In this document: piece by piece, positions 7,571-17,964 of the stretch
Layout of the letters: the number at the start of each line of letters is the position of its first letter
How positions within the stretch are numbered: the stretch's first letter is position 1
Assembly (NCBI GenBank): GCA_039800205.1
Contig: JBDLRB010000077.1
Coordinates: 1-23,824, forward strand
DNA length: 23,824 bases
Direction: 5' to 3'
From: SYIM01 sp039800205
GTDB lineage: Bacteria > Pseudomonadota > Gammaproteobacteria > Burkholderiales > Burkholderiaceae_E
The notes under the pieces: generated by a model
What the model saw: only the letters and a program-made list of their open reading frames with translations
Told to the model about the DNA's origin: nothing
Databases searched by the model: none
Program-made: the position numbers and the translations under genes

Positions 7571-9364
7571 TCAGCTCGAGGCTTCGACGCTGCGCAGGCG
7601 GATATGAAGCTCGCGCAGTTGTCGTTCCTCGACGCTCGAGGGCGCTTGCGTCAACAGGCACTGCGCGCGCTGGGTCTTGGGGAAGGCAATCACATCGCGA
7701 ATGGATTCCGCACCAGCCATCATGGTGACGATGCGGTCCAGCCCGAAAGCGATCCCCCCATGGGGCGGCGCGCCATACTGAAGCGCATCGAGTAGGAAAC
7801 CGAATTTGGAACGCGCCTCTTCGGGACCGATCTTGAGCGCACGAAACACCTTGCTCTGTACCTCCTCACGATGGATACGGACCGAACCGCCGCCAATTTC
7901 CCAGCCGTTGAGCACCATGTCGTAGGCCTTGGCCAGACAACGGCCGGGATCGGATTCGAGGTGGTCCTCATGACCGTCCTTGGGCGCCGTGAAGGGGTGA
8001 TGCACCGCCGCCCAGCGACCCGCTTCCTCGTCGTACTCGAACATCGGGAAATCGACCACCCAGAGCGGCTTCCAGGCACTCTCGAAGAGGCCGTTGCTGC
8101 GGCCGAATTCGGAATGCCCGATGCGGATGCGCAAGGCCCCAAGGGCATCGTTGACGACCTTGGCCCGGTCCGCGCCAAACAGAATCAGGTCGCCATCCGC
8201 AGCACCGGTGCGCTCGAGAATCGCCTGGATCGCCGCATCGTGAAGGTTCTTGACGATGGGCGACTGGAGTCCGTCACGGCCACGGCTCAGATCGTTGACC
8301 TTGATCCAGGCCAGCCCCCGGGCGCCGTAAATGGCAACGAACTGGGTCCAGGAATCGATTTCGCTGCGCGTGATGCTGGCGCCCCCCGGCACCCGGAGCG
8401 CCACCACGCGCCCGCCGTCCATGTTGGCGGGCCCACTGAACACCTTGAACTCGACGTCCTTCATTGCGTCGGTCAGCTCGGTGAATTCGAGCTTGACGCG
8501 CAGGTCGGGCTTGTCAGAGCCGTAGCGCTGCATAGCCTCGGTGTAGCTCATCTGCGGGAAGGGCTCGCCCAGGCTCACACCGATCGCTTCCTGGAACACG
8601 GTGCGGATCATCTGCTCGAAGATGCCGCGGATTTCGGTTTCGGACAGAAAGGAGGTTTCGCAATCGATCTGGGTAAACTCAGGCTGGCGATCGGCCCGGA
8701 GATCTTCGTCGCGGAAACACTTGGTGATCTGGTAGTAGCGATCAAAGCCCGACACCATCAGCAACTGCTTGAACAACTGAGGCGACTGGGGCAGCGCGAA
8801 GAACTGTCCGGCATTGACCCGCGAGGGGACCAGATAGTCGCGAGCGCCCTCGGGCGTGGACTTCGTGAGCATGGGCGTCTCGATGTCGAGAAAGCCTGCC
8901 GCATCCAGAAACCGCCTCACTGCCATCGCCACCCGGTAGCGCAGCTTGAGGTTGTTCTGCATGGCCGGTCGGCGCAGATCGAGCACGCGGTGAGTCAGGC
9001 GCGTGGTTTCCGACAGGTTGTCGTCGTCGAGCTGGAAGGGCGGAGTGACCGACGCATTGAGAATTTCGAGTTCCTGACAGAGGATCTCGACCGCACCGCT
9101 GCCGAGATTGGCGTTTTCAGTGCCCGCAGGGCGACGGCGGACCTTGCCCGTCACGCGGATGCAGTATTCGGATCGGATCCGCTCGGCGGCCGAGAACATC
9201 TCCGGGCGGTCGGGGTCGCAGACGATCTGGGCCAGGCCCTCGCGATCGCGCAAATCGATGAAGATCACACCACCATGATCGCGACGGCGGTGAACCCAGC
9301 CGAACAGCGTCACCGTCTGATCCAGATGTCCGGTTCCAATCTCACCGACATAACAGGTACGCAT
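7571..9364 (-). CDS. aspS: Aspartyl-tRNA synthetase
   Basis: A class II aminoacyl-tRNA synthetase of 597 residues, normal for the bacterial type. It begins with an anticodon-binding OB domain (LFGWVHRRRDHGGVIFIDLRD). The catalytic core follows with FLDIETPMLTKSTPEGARDYLVP (motif 2 region), QSPQLFKQLLMVSGFDRYYQI and CFRDEDLRADRQPEFTQID. The bacterial GAD insertion is in the middle, and the C-terminal motif 3 is GGIAFGLDRIV. An in-frame ATG at 9379 abuts the DUF502 stop, but I chose the ATG at 9364: it gives the usual N-terminus (MRTCYVGE) and has a GGAG 9 bases upstream. Whether it also charges tRNA-Asn cannot be told here. Its place between DUF502 and nudB matches betaproteobacterial order. 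Confidence 0.97.
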   Translation of the reverse strand: MRTCYVGEIGTGHLDQTVTLFGWVHRRRDHGGVIFIDLRDREGLAQIVCDPDRPEMFSAAERIRSEYCIRVTGKVRRRPAGTENANLGSGAVEILCQELEILNASVTPPFQLDDDNLSETTRLTHRVLDLRRPAMQNNLKLRYRVAMAVRRFLDAAGFLDIETPMLTKSTPEGARDYLVPSRVNAGQFFALPQSPQLFKQLLMVSGFDRYYQITKCFRDEDLRADRQPEFTQIDCETSFLSETEIRGIFEQMIRTVFQEAIGVSLGEPFPQMSYTEAMQRYGSDKPDLRVKLEFTELTDAMKDVEFKVFSGPANMDGGRVVALRVPGGASITRSEIDSWTQFVAIYGARGLAWIKVNDLSRGRDGLQSPIVKNLHDAAIQAILERTGAADGDLILFGADRAKVVNDALGALRIRIGHSEFGRSNGLFESAWKPLWVVDFPMFEYDEEAGRWAAVHHPFTAPKDGHEDHLESDPGRCLAKAYDMVLNGWEIGGGSVRIHREEVQSKVFRALKIGPEEARSKFGFLLDALQYGAPPHGGIAFGLDRIVTMMAGAESIRDVIAFPKTQRAQCLLTQAPSSVEERQLRELHIRLRSVEASS

Positions 9365-9379
9365 CGAATCACTCTCCAT

Positions 9380-9997
9380 TCATTGCCCGTTCACGGGCGC
9401 AGGGCCGCGATCGCCGGGTGATACGACACCCATCGACACGACATATTTGAGGGCCTCGTCGACGCTCATATCGAGCTCGATCACTTCGGCGCGAGGCAGC
9501 ATGAGAAAAAAACCGGACGTGGGGTTCGGGGTCGTGGGCACGTAGACCGCCACCATGTCGGACTGAATCAGGCGCTGCACCTCGGGCGCAGGCGCCCCCG
9601 TCTGAAAAGCGATGGTCCAGATCCCCGGTCGCGGATACTGTATCAGGAGCGCTTGACGAAACGCCTGACCGTTCGGTGACAAGATGGTATCGCTGACCTG
9701 TTTGACGCTGGAGTAAATGCTGCGAACGATGGGGATACGCCCCAGGAGGGACTCCCACAGCCTGACCAGGCGCTCGCCAATGAAGTTTCGGGTCAAGAGA
9801 CCGGTCAGGAACAGGACGAACAGGGTGAGCAGCACGCCCAGCCCTGGAATCGTGCGTCCGATGAGTTCCTTGGGCTGCCAGGTCTCGGGCAGCAGCACGA
9901 GCGTGAGATCGAGCGTGGTGACGATCACCTCGAGTACCCAGATCGTGATGACCACGGGGATCCAGATCAGTAGCCCGGTGATGAAGTATTTTTTCAT
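9380..9997 (-). CDS. DUF502 family inner-membrane protein
   Basis: A 205-residue protein with two predicted membrane helices (about residues 5-29 and 50-72), followed by a soluble domain. The family signature VYVPTTPNPTSGFF and the RIPIVRSIYSSVKQV segment are clear. The function of DUF502 is not established; its members commonly lie next to aspS in betaproteobacteria, as here. The ATG at 9997 has an AGGA about 11 bases upstream. Its stop codon touches an in-frame ATG for aspS, and the aspS Shine-Dalgarno begins right after it, so aspS translation is likely coupled to this gene. The C-terminus is Pro/Gly-rich and probably flexible. Confidence 0.9.
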   Translation of the reverse strand: MKKYFITGLLIWIPVVITIWVLEVIVTTLDLTLVLLPETWQPKELIGRTIPGLGVLLTLFVLFLTGLLTRNFIGERLVRLWESLLGRIPIVRSIYSSVKQVSDTILSPNGQAFRQALLIQYPRPGIWTIAFQTGAPAPEVQRLIQSDMVAVYVPTTPNPTSGFFLMLPRAEVIELDMSVDEALKYVVSMGVVSPGDRGPAPVNGQ

Positions 9998-10033
9998 CGC
10001 GTATCCGGTCCTGGTGAAGGTGAACGGGTGCGT

Positions 10034-10062
10034 CCGGCGGCGGGCCTTGCGCCAGCCGCCGG
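10034..10062 (-). repeat. Intercistronic hairpin between fmdB and the DUF502 gene
   Basis: CCGGCGGC (10034-10041) and GCCGCCGG (10055-10062) are perfect 8-base arms. Inside, GGC (10043-10045) and GCC (10051-10053) extend the stem after a single mismatch, leaving a 5-base loop. It sits in the 87-base gap between the two minus-strand genes. No T-run follows in the direction of transcription, so it looks like an RNA-stabilising or processing hairpin rather than a terminator. Confidence 0.5.
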
Positions 10063-10084
10063 GGCGCTCAGAAAAGCAGGTCGA

Positions 10085-10450
10085 TCAGGCGGCGGAGGAC
10101 CCTGGTTTGGGAGACGCCGCAGGGGCCGCCGCCGCAGTCCCGGTGGCCGCGGCAGCAGGCGCGCTCGCTGACGGCGCCGCGGCGCCGTCAGATTTTGCAC
10201 TTTCGGATGCGGGGGCATCGCCCCCTGCGCCGGAGGCCGCAGCGTCCCCGCCCGTGCGGCCCTTCCCCTGGTCACGGAAATCGGTCACATACCACCCGCT
10301 TCCCTTCAACTGAAACGCCGGTGCGGTCAGAATCTTTGCAAAACCCTGTCCCCCGCAGGACGGGCATTCGGTGAGCGGGGGATCGGAGATCTTTTGCAGC
10401 TGATCCTTTTCGAAGCCGCAGTCCGGGCAACGATAGGCATAAATAGGCAT
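10085..10450 (-). CDS. fmdB: FmdB-type zinc ribbon protein with long Ala-rich tail
   Basis: A 121-residue protein. The first 50 residues form the FmdB/CxxC_CXXC_SSSS zinc ribbon: MPIYAYRCPDCG, then LTECPSCGGQGFAKILTAPAF. The two CPxC pairs (Cys8/Cys11 and Cys30/Cys33) should bind one zinc. The family takes its name from a putative regulator of formamidase genes, but its general role is unknown. After GSGWYVTDF comes a 60-residue tail rich in Ala, Ser, Gly and Pro that looks disordered. A 24-base perfect DNA palindrome lies in the tail-coding region. The start is fixed by the conserved N-terminus, yet no Shine-Dalgarno is visible, and a strong hairpin ends 8 bases before the ATG. It heads the aspS unit. 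Confidence 0.88.
   Translation of the reverse strand: MPIYAYRCPDCGFEKDQLQKISDPPLTECPSCGGQGFAKILTAPAFQLKGSGWYVTDFRDQGKGRTGGDAAASGAGGDAPASESAKSDGAAAPSASAPAAAATGTAAAAPAASPKPGSSAA
10168..10191. repeat. Perfect 24-base palindrome inside fmdB
   Basis: The 12 bases CTGACGGCGCCG (10168-10179) are followed at once by their exact reverse complement (10180-10191). The stretch encodes the SDGAAAPS part of the Ala-rich tail on the minus strand. On the plus strand it is followed by ATTTT (10192-10196), so it resembles a terminator for antisense transcription. Part of the symmetry may come from the low-complexity GCC/GCG codons. Confidence 0.6.
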
Positions 10451-10453
10451 GGC

Positions 10454-10475
10454 AAAAGGCCATCGCGAGATGGCC
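10454..10475 (-). terminator. Hairpin with short T-run after ssb, inside the fmdB leader
   Basis: Read on the minus strand, GGCCATC (10475-10469), a TCGC loop and GATGGCC (10464-10458) form a perfect 7-base-pair stem followed immediately by TTTT (10457-10454). It lies 34 bases after the ssb stop, where a rho-independent terminator would be expected. The T-run is short, so termination may be partial. It is also only 8 bases upstream of the fmdB ATG, where it could act as an attenuator or block ribosome access. Confidence 0.6.
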
Positions 10476-10497
10476 CCTCGAAAATGGAAAACCTGAA

Positions 10498-10526
10498 ATT
10501 ATAGGAAATTCAGAACGGGATGTCGT
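10498..10526 (-). promoter_or_regulatory. Candidate sigma-70 promoter for the fmdB-aspS-ligase unit
   Basis: On the minus strand TATAAT (10503-10498) matches the -10 consensus exactly. ACGACA (10526-10521), 17 bases upstream and inside the end of ssb, matches four of six -35 positions. The predicted start is near 10491, giving a leader of about 40 bases that contains the hairpin at 10458-10475. This AT-rich stretch stands out from its GC-rich surroundings. I infer it drives fmdB and the genes after it. Confidence 0.5.
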
Positions 10527-10977
10527 CGTCGACGTCGTCAAATCCGCCGGCTGGTTTGCGCGCAGCCGACTGGGGCGCAGCCGAGGAACGCGACGGAGCC
10601 GATTCCCGACCCATGGACTCGTCACCGGACCCGCCACCGCCCTCGCGCGAACCGAGGAGCTGCATCTCGGTGGCGACGATTTCGGTGGTGTAACGGTCCT
10701 GACCGTCCTTGTCCTGCCATTTGCGCGTCTGCAAACGGCCCTCGACGTAGACCGGGCGACCTTTTTTGAGGTATTCACCCACGATTTCGGCGAGTCGATC
10801 GTAGAAAACCACACGGTGCCACTCGGTTTCCTCACGCCGTTCGCCTGAGTTCTTGTCTTTCCAGGACCGGGTGGTCGCAATGGACACATTGCAGATGGCG
10901 CCCCCATTGGCTGAAAACCGGGTCTCGGGGTCGCGACCGAGGTTGCCGAGCAGGATCACCTTATTTACGGAAGCCAT
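10510..10977 (-). CDS. ssb: Single-stranded DNA-binding protein
   Basis: A cytosolic protein that coats single-stranded DNA in replication, recombination and repair. The 155-residue sequence has an OB fold from MASVNKVILLGNLGRDPE to about residue 108, including TEWHRVVFYDRLAEI and GRPVYVEGRLQTRKWQDKDG. A Gly/Ser/Ala-rich linker follows, and then the acidic partner-binding tip DDDIPF. A GAGAGGG ribosome-binding site lies 5 bases before the ATG. The gene starts 32 bases after the stop of the MFS transporter gene and is probably cotranscribed with it. No LexA-type operator is visible in the short gap upstream. The order MFS, ssb and divergent uvrA is, as I recall, common in beta- and gammaproteobacteria. 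Confidence 0.96.
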   Translation of the reverse strand: MASVNKVILLGNLGRDPETRFSANGGAICNVSIATTRSWKDKNSGERREETEWHRVVFYDRLAEIVGEYLKKGRPVYVEGRLQTRKWQDKDGQDRYTTEIVATEMQLLGSREGGGGSGDESMGRESAPSRSSAAPQSAARKPAGGFDDVDDDIPF

Positions 10978-11009
10978 ATTGCCCTCTCAAAAGGATCGGT
11001 GGTGATGCG

Positions 11010-12212
11010 TCAATGCGCCGCGCCCGGCCAGTGCCGATGCCGCGATGCCGCCAAAAGCCATGCCCCCAACAGCCCTGCCGCGACCAGAAAGACGGCTGCG
11101 TCTCCCCAGGTGCCGCGGACCAGGCCGGCCACCAGCCCGCCTGTAAACAAACCCAGAGACTGCGTGGTGTTGAACAGGCCCAGCGCCGCCCCCCGAACGG
11201 AGGCTGGTGCATGCCGGGAGACCATCGAGGGCAAGCTCGCCTCGAGAATATTGAAGGCCGAGAAAAAAACGAACAATAACAGCGCGAAAGGCACTATGCC
11301 CTGTGGCCGAGACGCGAGCCCCAACAGGACGCACACGAGCGCTGCGACGCTAAGGAGAAAGACCACACGGGTGCGCCCCCGCCGCTCGCCCCACCCCACG
11401 GCGGGCATCATCGGCGCGAAGGACAGCAGCACGACTGGCAGGTACAGCATCCAGTGATCAGCGGCAGCCAGACCGGCGCGTTCGATCAGCCAGCCGGGCA
11501 ACACAACGAACAGGGCCACCTGAACGGCATGGAGCGAAAAGATGCCGAAATTGATGCGCATCAGATCCGGGTCTGAGGCCACCCGGGCAAATTGCGCCCG
11601 GGTGAGGGGTTCACGCGACAGACGCGGCACATCCGGCACCCCACGGATCACCCAGACGATCGCAATGACCGCCAGCACCGCCGTGGCAGCGAACATGCCG
11701 GCAATACCCAGCCAGCGATACAGGGGCGGCGCCACGATCAGAGACACCGCAAACATCGCACCGATGCTGATGCCGACCAGCGCCATCGCCTTGGTGCGCT
11801 GGCTTTCGCGGGTGGAATCGGCGACGAGTGCGCTCACCGCCGCAGAGATGGCGCCGGCCCCCTGCAGTCCACGACCCATCGCCATCATCCACAGATCCGA
11901 AGCCAAGGCGGCGACGACGCTGCCCACGGCAAAAATCAGTAGCCCCACGATGATGACGGGCTTGCGGCCAAAACGGTCCGAGGCGATGCCAAACGGCAAC
12001 TGCAGCGCCGCCTGAGTCAATCCGTAGATGCCCAGCGCAATGCCCAGTAACGCGGGATCCCCGCCCTCGGGCAACGAGCGCGCGTGAATCGCCAGCACGG
12101 GCAGGATCATGAAGAGCCCCAGCATGCGCAGCGACTGAACCGAGGCGAGCGAGAGGCTGGCTCGAAGCTCGGCAGGATTCATGCGCTCGGTGGCTGAGGA
12201 GGCTGGATTCAT
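11010..12212 (-). CDS. MFS transporter (YajR-like, without C-terminal domain)
   Basis: A 400-residue inner-membrane protein with about 12 hydrophobic segments typical of the major facilitator superfamily. The loop 2-3 signature FGIASDRFGRKPVIIVG (about residues 74-90) is well preserved, and the FLVAAGLLGAWLLAA helix is the last. The N-terminal half resembles YajR and related putative drug or sugar efflux carriers, but the soluble C-terminal domain of YajR is missing. The substrate is unknown. The ATG at 12212 is used here; a second ATG at 12182 (MNPAELRAS) is possible, and neither has a clear Shine-Dalgarno. It is divergent from uvrA across a 131-base gap and is followed closely by ssb. Confidence 0.88.
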   Translation of the reverse strand: MNPASSATERMNPAELRASLSLASVQSLRMLGLFMILPVLAIHARSLPEGGDPALLGIALGIYGLTQAALQLPFGIASDRFGRKPVIIVGLLIFAVGSVVAALASDLWMMAMGRGLQGAGAISAAVSALVADSTRESQRTKAMALVGISIGAMFAVSLIVAPPLYRWLGIAGMFAATAVLAVIAIVWVIRGVPDVPRLSREPLTRAQFARVASDPDLMRINFGIFSLHAVQVALFVVLPGWLIERAGLAAADHWMLYLPVVLLSFAPMMPAVGWGERRGRTRVVFLLSVAALVCVLLGLASRPQGIVPFALLLFVFFSAFNILEASLPSMVSRHAPASVRGAALGLFNTTQSLGLFTGGLVAGLVRGTWGDAAVFLVAAGLLGAWLLAASRHRHWPGAAH

Positions 12213-12343
12213 CGTCGGGATGCCAAAACGATTTATATTAGCCGATTGGCCTTTTTCGACAGGATGCGCTGCTCCGCTCGCCGCACTCCTCGCCGCCGAT
12301 CCGATCGGACGAGCAACAGGCTGCCCACTCTCGGCCCCGGAAC
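12213..12343. promoter_or_regulatory. Divergent promoter region between the MFS gene and uvrA
   Basis: This 131-base gap must carry promoters for both directions. An AT-rich island at about 12229-12240 (ATTTATATTA) offers TATAAA toward the MFS gene and TATATT toward uvrA; no good -35 box accompanies either. The palindrome TCCGATCGGA lies at 12300-12309. I see no CTGT-N8-ACAG LexA operator, although uvrA is SOS-regulated in E. coli. Confidence 0.35.
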
Positions 12344-15196
<2,853 letters not shown>

Positions 15197-15923
15197 ACCG
15201 CAAACTGCGCGAGCACCTGCGCCATCTCCGCATCGTCCAGCCGCCCCGGTTCACCGATCGAAAGTGCCTGTCCGTACAGACGGCACAGCACCTCGACTTC
15301 GATCGCCAAATCAAGGCAGGGGCGCAGATCCGCACCGATGGCAATCATTCCATGATGCGCCATCAGGCAGGCTCGACGGCCATCCAGCGCCCCAAGGGTC
15401 AGCTCAGACAATTTCGCGCTGCCAAACCGCGCGTAGGCGGCGCAGCGCAGATCGTTGCCTCCGGCAACGGCCACCATGTAGTGAAACGCGGGAATGCCTT
15501 CGGACTGGACCCGCGGCAAACAGGCCAGTGTCGTGGCCCAGGGTGAGTGAAGGTGCAGAACCGCCCGGGCGTCGGGTCGGCGTCGATGCAGATCAAGATG
15601 GATGCGCCACTCGGATGAGGGCAAATACGCGCCATCGAACCGGGCCGGCGGTGGCAAGAGTTCGTCTTCGGGCTCGGGCGCAGGATCGGGCTGCTCGAGC
15701 GGCACCCAGACCAGATCATCGGCCGTCATGCGCTCGTAGGCCAGACCACTGGGCGTCAGCAAGAGCCCATCGGCCGCGCCCCGATGCCAGCGCAACGAGG
15801 CATTGCCTGACTTCCCTCGATTGAGATCGTGCTGCGAAAGCGAACGCATCGTCTCGACGATCGCCTCGCGGGCCTGCTGCTCGGTGCTGAATCCACCGTG
15901 GGATGGTTCGGGGGCAGGCGGCC

Positions 15924-17021
15924 TCATCGACGCCTCCCGTCCGACGATGACCGGAGGGAGGCGTCCACACCGATCGAGCGCAGGCCTCGAGCGCTCGCCT
16001 CGACAACGCCCCGCTCGGTCACCAGCGCTGAAACCAGTCGCGCCGGCGTCACATCAAAGGCCGGGTTCAACGCGGGGCTTCCGTCCGGCACAACCCGGAC
16101 GCGGGCCGTACGGCCATCGTCCAGCTGGCCCTGGACGAAGACCACTTCGTCCTCGGAGCGATATTCGATTTCGATCGAGCCCCCCTCGGCGGTGTAGGGG
16201 TCAATGGTCGATACCGGGCAGGCCACCCAGAACGGAATCTCGTTGTCCCGGGCAGCAAGCGCTTTCAGATAGGTTCCGATCTTGTTGGCGACGTCACCAT
16301 TGGCCGCCACTCGATCGCAACCGGTGATCACCGCGTCGACTTGCCCTTGTCTCATCAACAGGCCACCCGCGTTATCGGCAATGACCGTATGCGGCACGCC
16401 CGCCTGTGCAAGCTCCCAGGCCGTCAGGCTCGCCCCCTGATTACGCGGGCGGGTCTCGTCGACCCAGACGTGAACCGGCACCCCGGCCTCATGCAGCGTG
16501 TAGACCGGGGCAAGCGCCGTGCCATAGGCAACGGTCGCAATTCGACCGGCATTGCAGTGGGTCAGAATCTGCAGCGGTCGACCGGCTGAGGCTGCCGGCA
16601 GCGCGCGCAACAAGCGCGTGCCGTGGGCCCCAATCGCTGCGTTGCAGGTCTCGTCTTCGTCACAGATTCGACCGGCCTCAATCCAAGCAGCCTGCGCACG
16701 CTCCCGCTCGGGCAGGTACGCGACCGCCTGCCTGACGCGTTCAAGCGCCCAGACCAGATTGACCGCAGTCGGCCGCGCCGCAGCCAGTCCGTCAAAGGCT
16801 CGCGCCAGCGCGTCGTCACCGGCCTCATCCCTGAGACTGAAAGCCATCCCATAGGCCGCAACAGCGCCGATCAAGGGGGCACCGCGCACCGCCATCGAGC
16901 GAATCGCATGATGGCACTGCGCCGCATCCGTCAGCCGCAATTCGATCGTCTCGAAGGGCAGTCGCGTCTGATCGATCGTGACGATCGCCGACGCCCCCTC
17001 GACATGAAGCGTTCTTGACAT
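15924..17021 (-). CDS. mtnA: S-methyl-5-thioribose-1-phosphate isomerase
   Basis: Isomerises methylthioribose-1-phosphate (and in shunt pathways 5-deoxyribose-1-phosphate) to the ribulose form in the cytosol. The protein has 365 residues and belongs to the eIF-2B alpha/beta/delta-like family. MAVRGAPLIGAVAAYG (near 43), LTHCNAGRIAT with catalytic Cys156, VWVDETRPRNQGASLTAWEL and ITGCDRVAANGDVANKIGTY with catalytic Asp236 are all present. The start ATG has no clear Shine-Dalgarno. It is divergent from the SafE-like gene across a 160-base gap (17022-17181), in which I see no convincing promoter. The last 12 codons form the hairpin that covers the aldolase ribosome-binding site. MtnP and MtnK are not encoded in the window. 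Confidence 0.95.
   Translation of the reverse strand: MSRTLHVEGASAIVTIDQTRLPFETIELRLTDAAQCHHAIRSMAVRGAPLIGAVAAYGMAFSLRDEAGDDALARAFDGLAAARPTAVNLVWALERVRQAVAYLPERERAQAAWIEAGRICDEDETCNAAIGAHGTRLLRALPAASAGRPLQILTHCNAGRIATVAYGTALAPVYTLHEAGVPVHVWVDETRPRNQGASLTAWELAQAGVPHTVIADNAGGLLMRQGQVDAVITGCDRVAANGDVANKIGTYLKALAARDNEIPFWVACPVSTIDPYTAEGGSIEIEYRSEDEVVFVQGQLDDGRTARVRVVPDGSPALNPAFDVTPARLVSALVTERGVVEASARGLRSIGVDASLRSSSDGRRR
15929..15965 (-). promoter_or_regulatory. Hairpin burying the aldolase ribosome-binding site
   Basis: On the minus-strand mRNA, GACGCCTCCC (15965-15956) pairs perfectly with GGGAGGCGTC (15938-15929). After a one-base bulge, TCCG (15955-15952) pairs with CGGA (15943-15940) around an 8-base loop. 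The 3' arm contains GGGAGG, the evident Shine-Dalgarno of the aldolase, and ends one base before its ATG. The 5' arm is mtnA coding sequence, so only ribosomes finishing mtnA should open it. I infer strict translational coupling. Confidence 0.7.
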
Positions 17022-17181
17022 GGTTCAATACTCGATAGGAATTTATGCCTAAGATCAACGGGATTGGCCGGTCAGGGTCGACGAGGGCTCCGCGAGTCTG
17101 GCGAAATCTTCAACGCTCGTTCCGCGGCGCGGCTGATCACTGATCCGTAACTGGCTCCGTAGCGAGGATACCCGTTCCGCC

Positions 17182-17964
17182 ATGCCTGGCCTTTCCATTC
17201 CGACTGCAGACCCTGCAGGAATCGCAGCCCTGATCGCCGTGTTCCTGTTCGGCCTCCTGGGCAGCACCCATTGTGTCGGGATGTGCGGGGGCATCGTCGC
17301 TGCACTCAATCGCGGCCGGCCCACGATCCCGGTCCGCGCTCTGCCCGGGGTCGTCCATCAAACGCGGGGCACTGTGGTTCGTCAGCTCGCCTACAACAGC
17401 GGGCGACTGACCAGCTACGCCCTGGCCGGAGGGCTCGCGGGCGCAGTGGGCTCTGCGTCCTGGCTGGCCGAACGCGTGCTGCCCGTCCAGCAGCTCGCGT
17501 TCATCATCGGTTCTCTGGTGATGCTAATGATCGGCCTGCAGATGATTGGGGTCAGCGCTGTATCCACCGCGCTCGAGTCCGCGGGTCGCTGGATCTGGCC
17601 GGTCTTCAAACCGATTGCACAATCGAGCCTGCAGGTACAAGGCCTCAAGGGCGCAGCCCTCGCCGGCTTTGCCTGGGGCTGGGTCCCGTGCGGCATGGTC
17701 TACGGCGTGCTGGCCCTCGCCATCGTATCGGGGACGGTGCTGTCGGGCGCGGCCGTGATGCTCGCCTTCGGACTGGGGACCCTGCCCACCCTGGTCGGGC
17801 TAGGCTGGCTGGGCGGACGCCTGGGCAACCGCGTTGATCGAAGGGGCCTTCAGAAGCTGATCGGGAGCCTGATCGTACTGTTTGCCGTCGCCGGACTGGC
17901 CCGCATGGATCCGATCGCACGGATTCATCAGTTCGGCGAATTCTGCTTGAGCTGGGTCCGATGA
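17182..17964 (+). CDS. SafE/DsbD_2-type membrane protein linked to cbb3 oxidase assembly
   Basis: A 260-residue inner-membrane protein with about six hydrophobic segments. The motif STHCVGMCGGIVAAL (His and two Cys, about residues 30-44) and the later WGWVPCGMVYGVLALA are typical of the cytochrome biogenesis (DsbD_2) or sulfite exporter TauE/SafE annotation found beside ccoI. The conserved Cys and His suggest redox or copper handling, but its role is not established; sulfite export is unlikely in this setting. It overlaps ccoI by ATGA, so the two are cotranslated. GAGGA (about 17163-17167) is the best Shine-Dalgarno, though rather far from the ATG. In many genomes a homologue lies after ccoS; here it comes first. 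Confidence 0.85.
   Translation: MPGLSIPTADPAGIAALIAVFLFGLLGSTHCVGMCGGIVAALNRGRPTIPVRALPGVVHQTRGTVVRQLAYNSGRLTSYALAGGLAGAVGSASWLAERVLPVQQLAFIIGSLVMLMIGLQMIGVSAVSTALESAGRWIWPVFKPIAQSSLQVQGLKGAALAGFAWGWVPCGMVYGVLALAIVSGTVLSGAAVMLAFGLGTLPTLVGLGWLGGRLGNRVDRRGLQKLIGSLIVLFAVAGLARMDPIARIHQFGEFCLSWVR

Noticed and set aside
7871..9421. A 516-codon open frame on the plus strand opposite aspS
   Set aside because: It is a codon-bias shadow of aspS; no start signal or family resemblance.
12213..12343. LexA operator for uvrA or the MFS-ssb unit
   Set aside because: I looked for CTGT-N8-ACAG-like sites and found only CTGTCGAAAAAGG without a matching second half.
17022..17181. FNR site in the mtnA/SafE-like gap (TTGAT on the minus strand near 17058)
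   Set aside because: The second half (GGCAT) matches only two of five bases.
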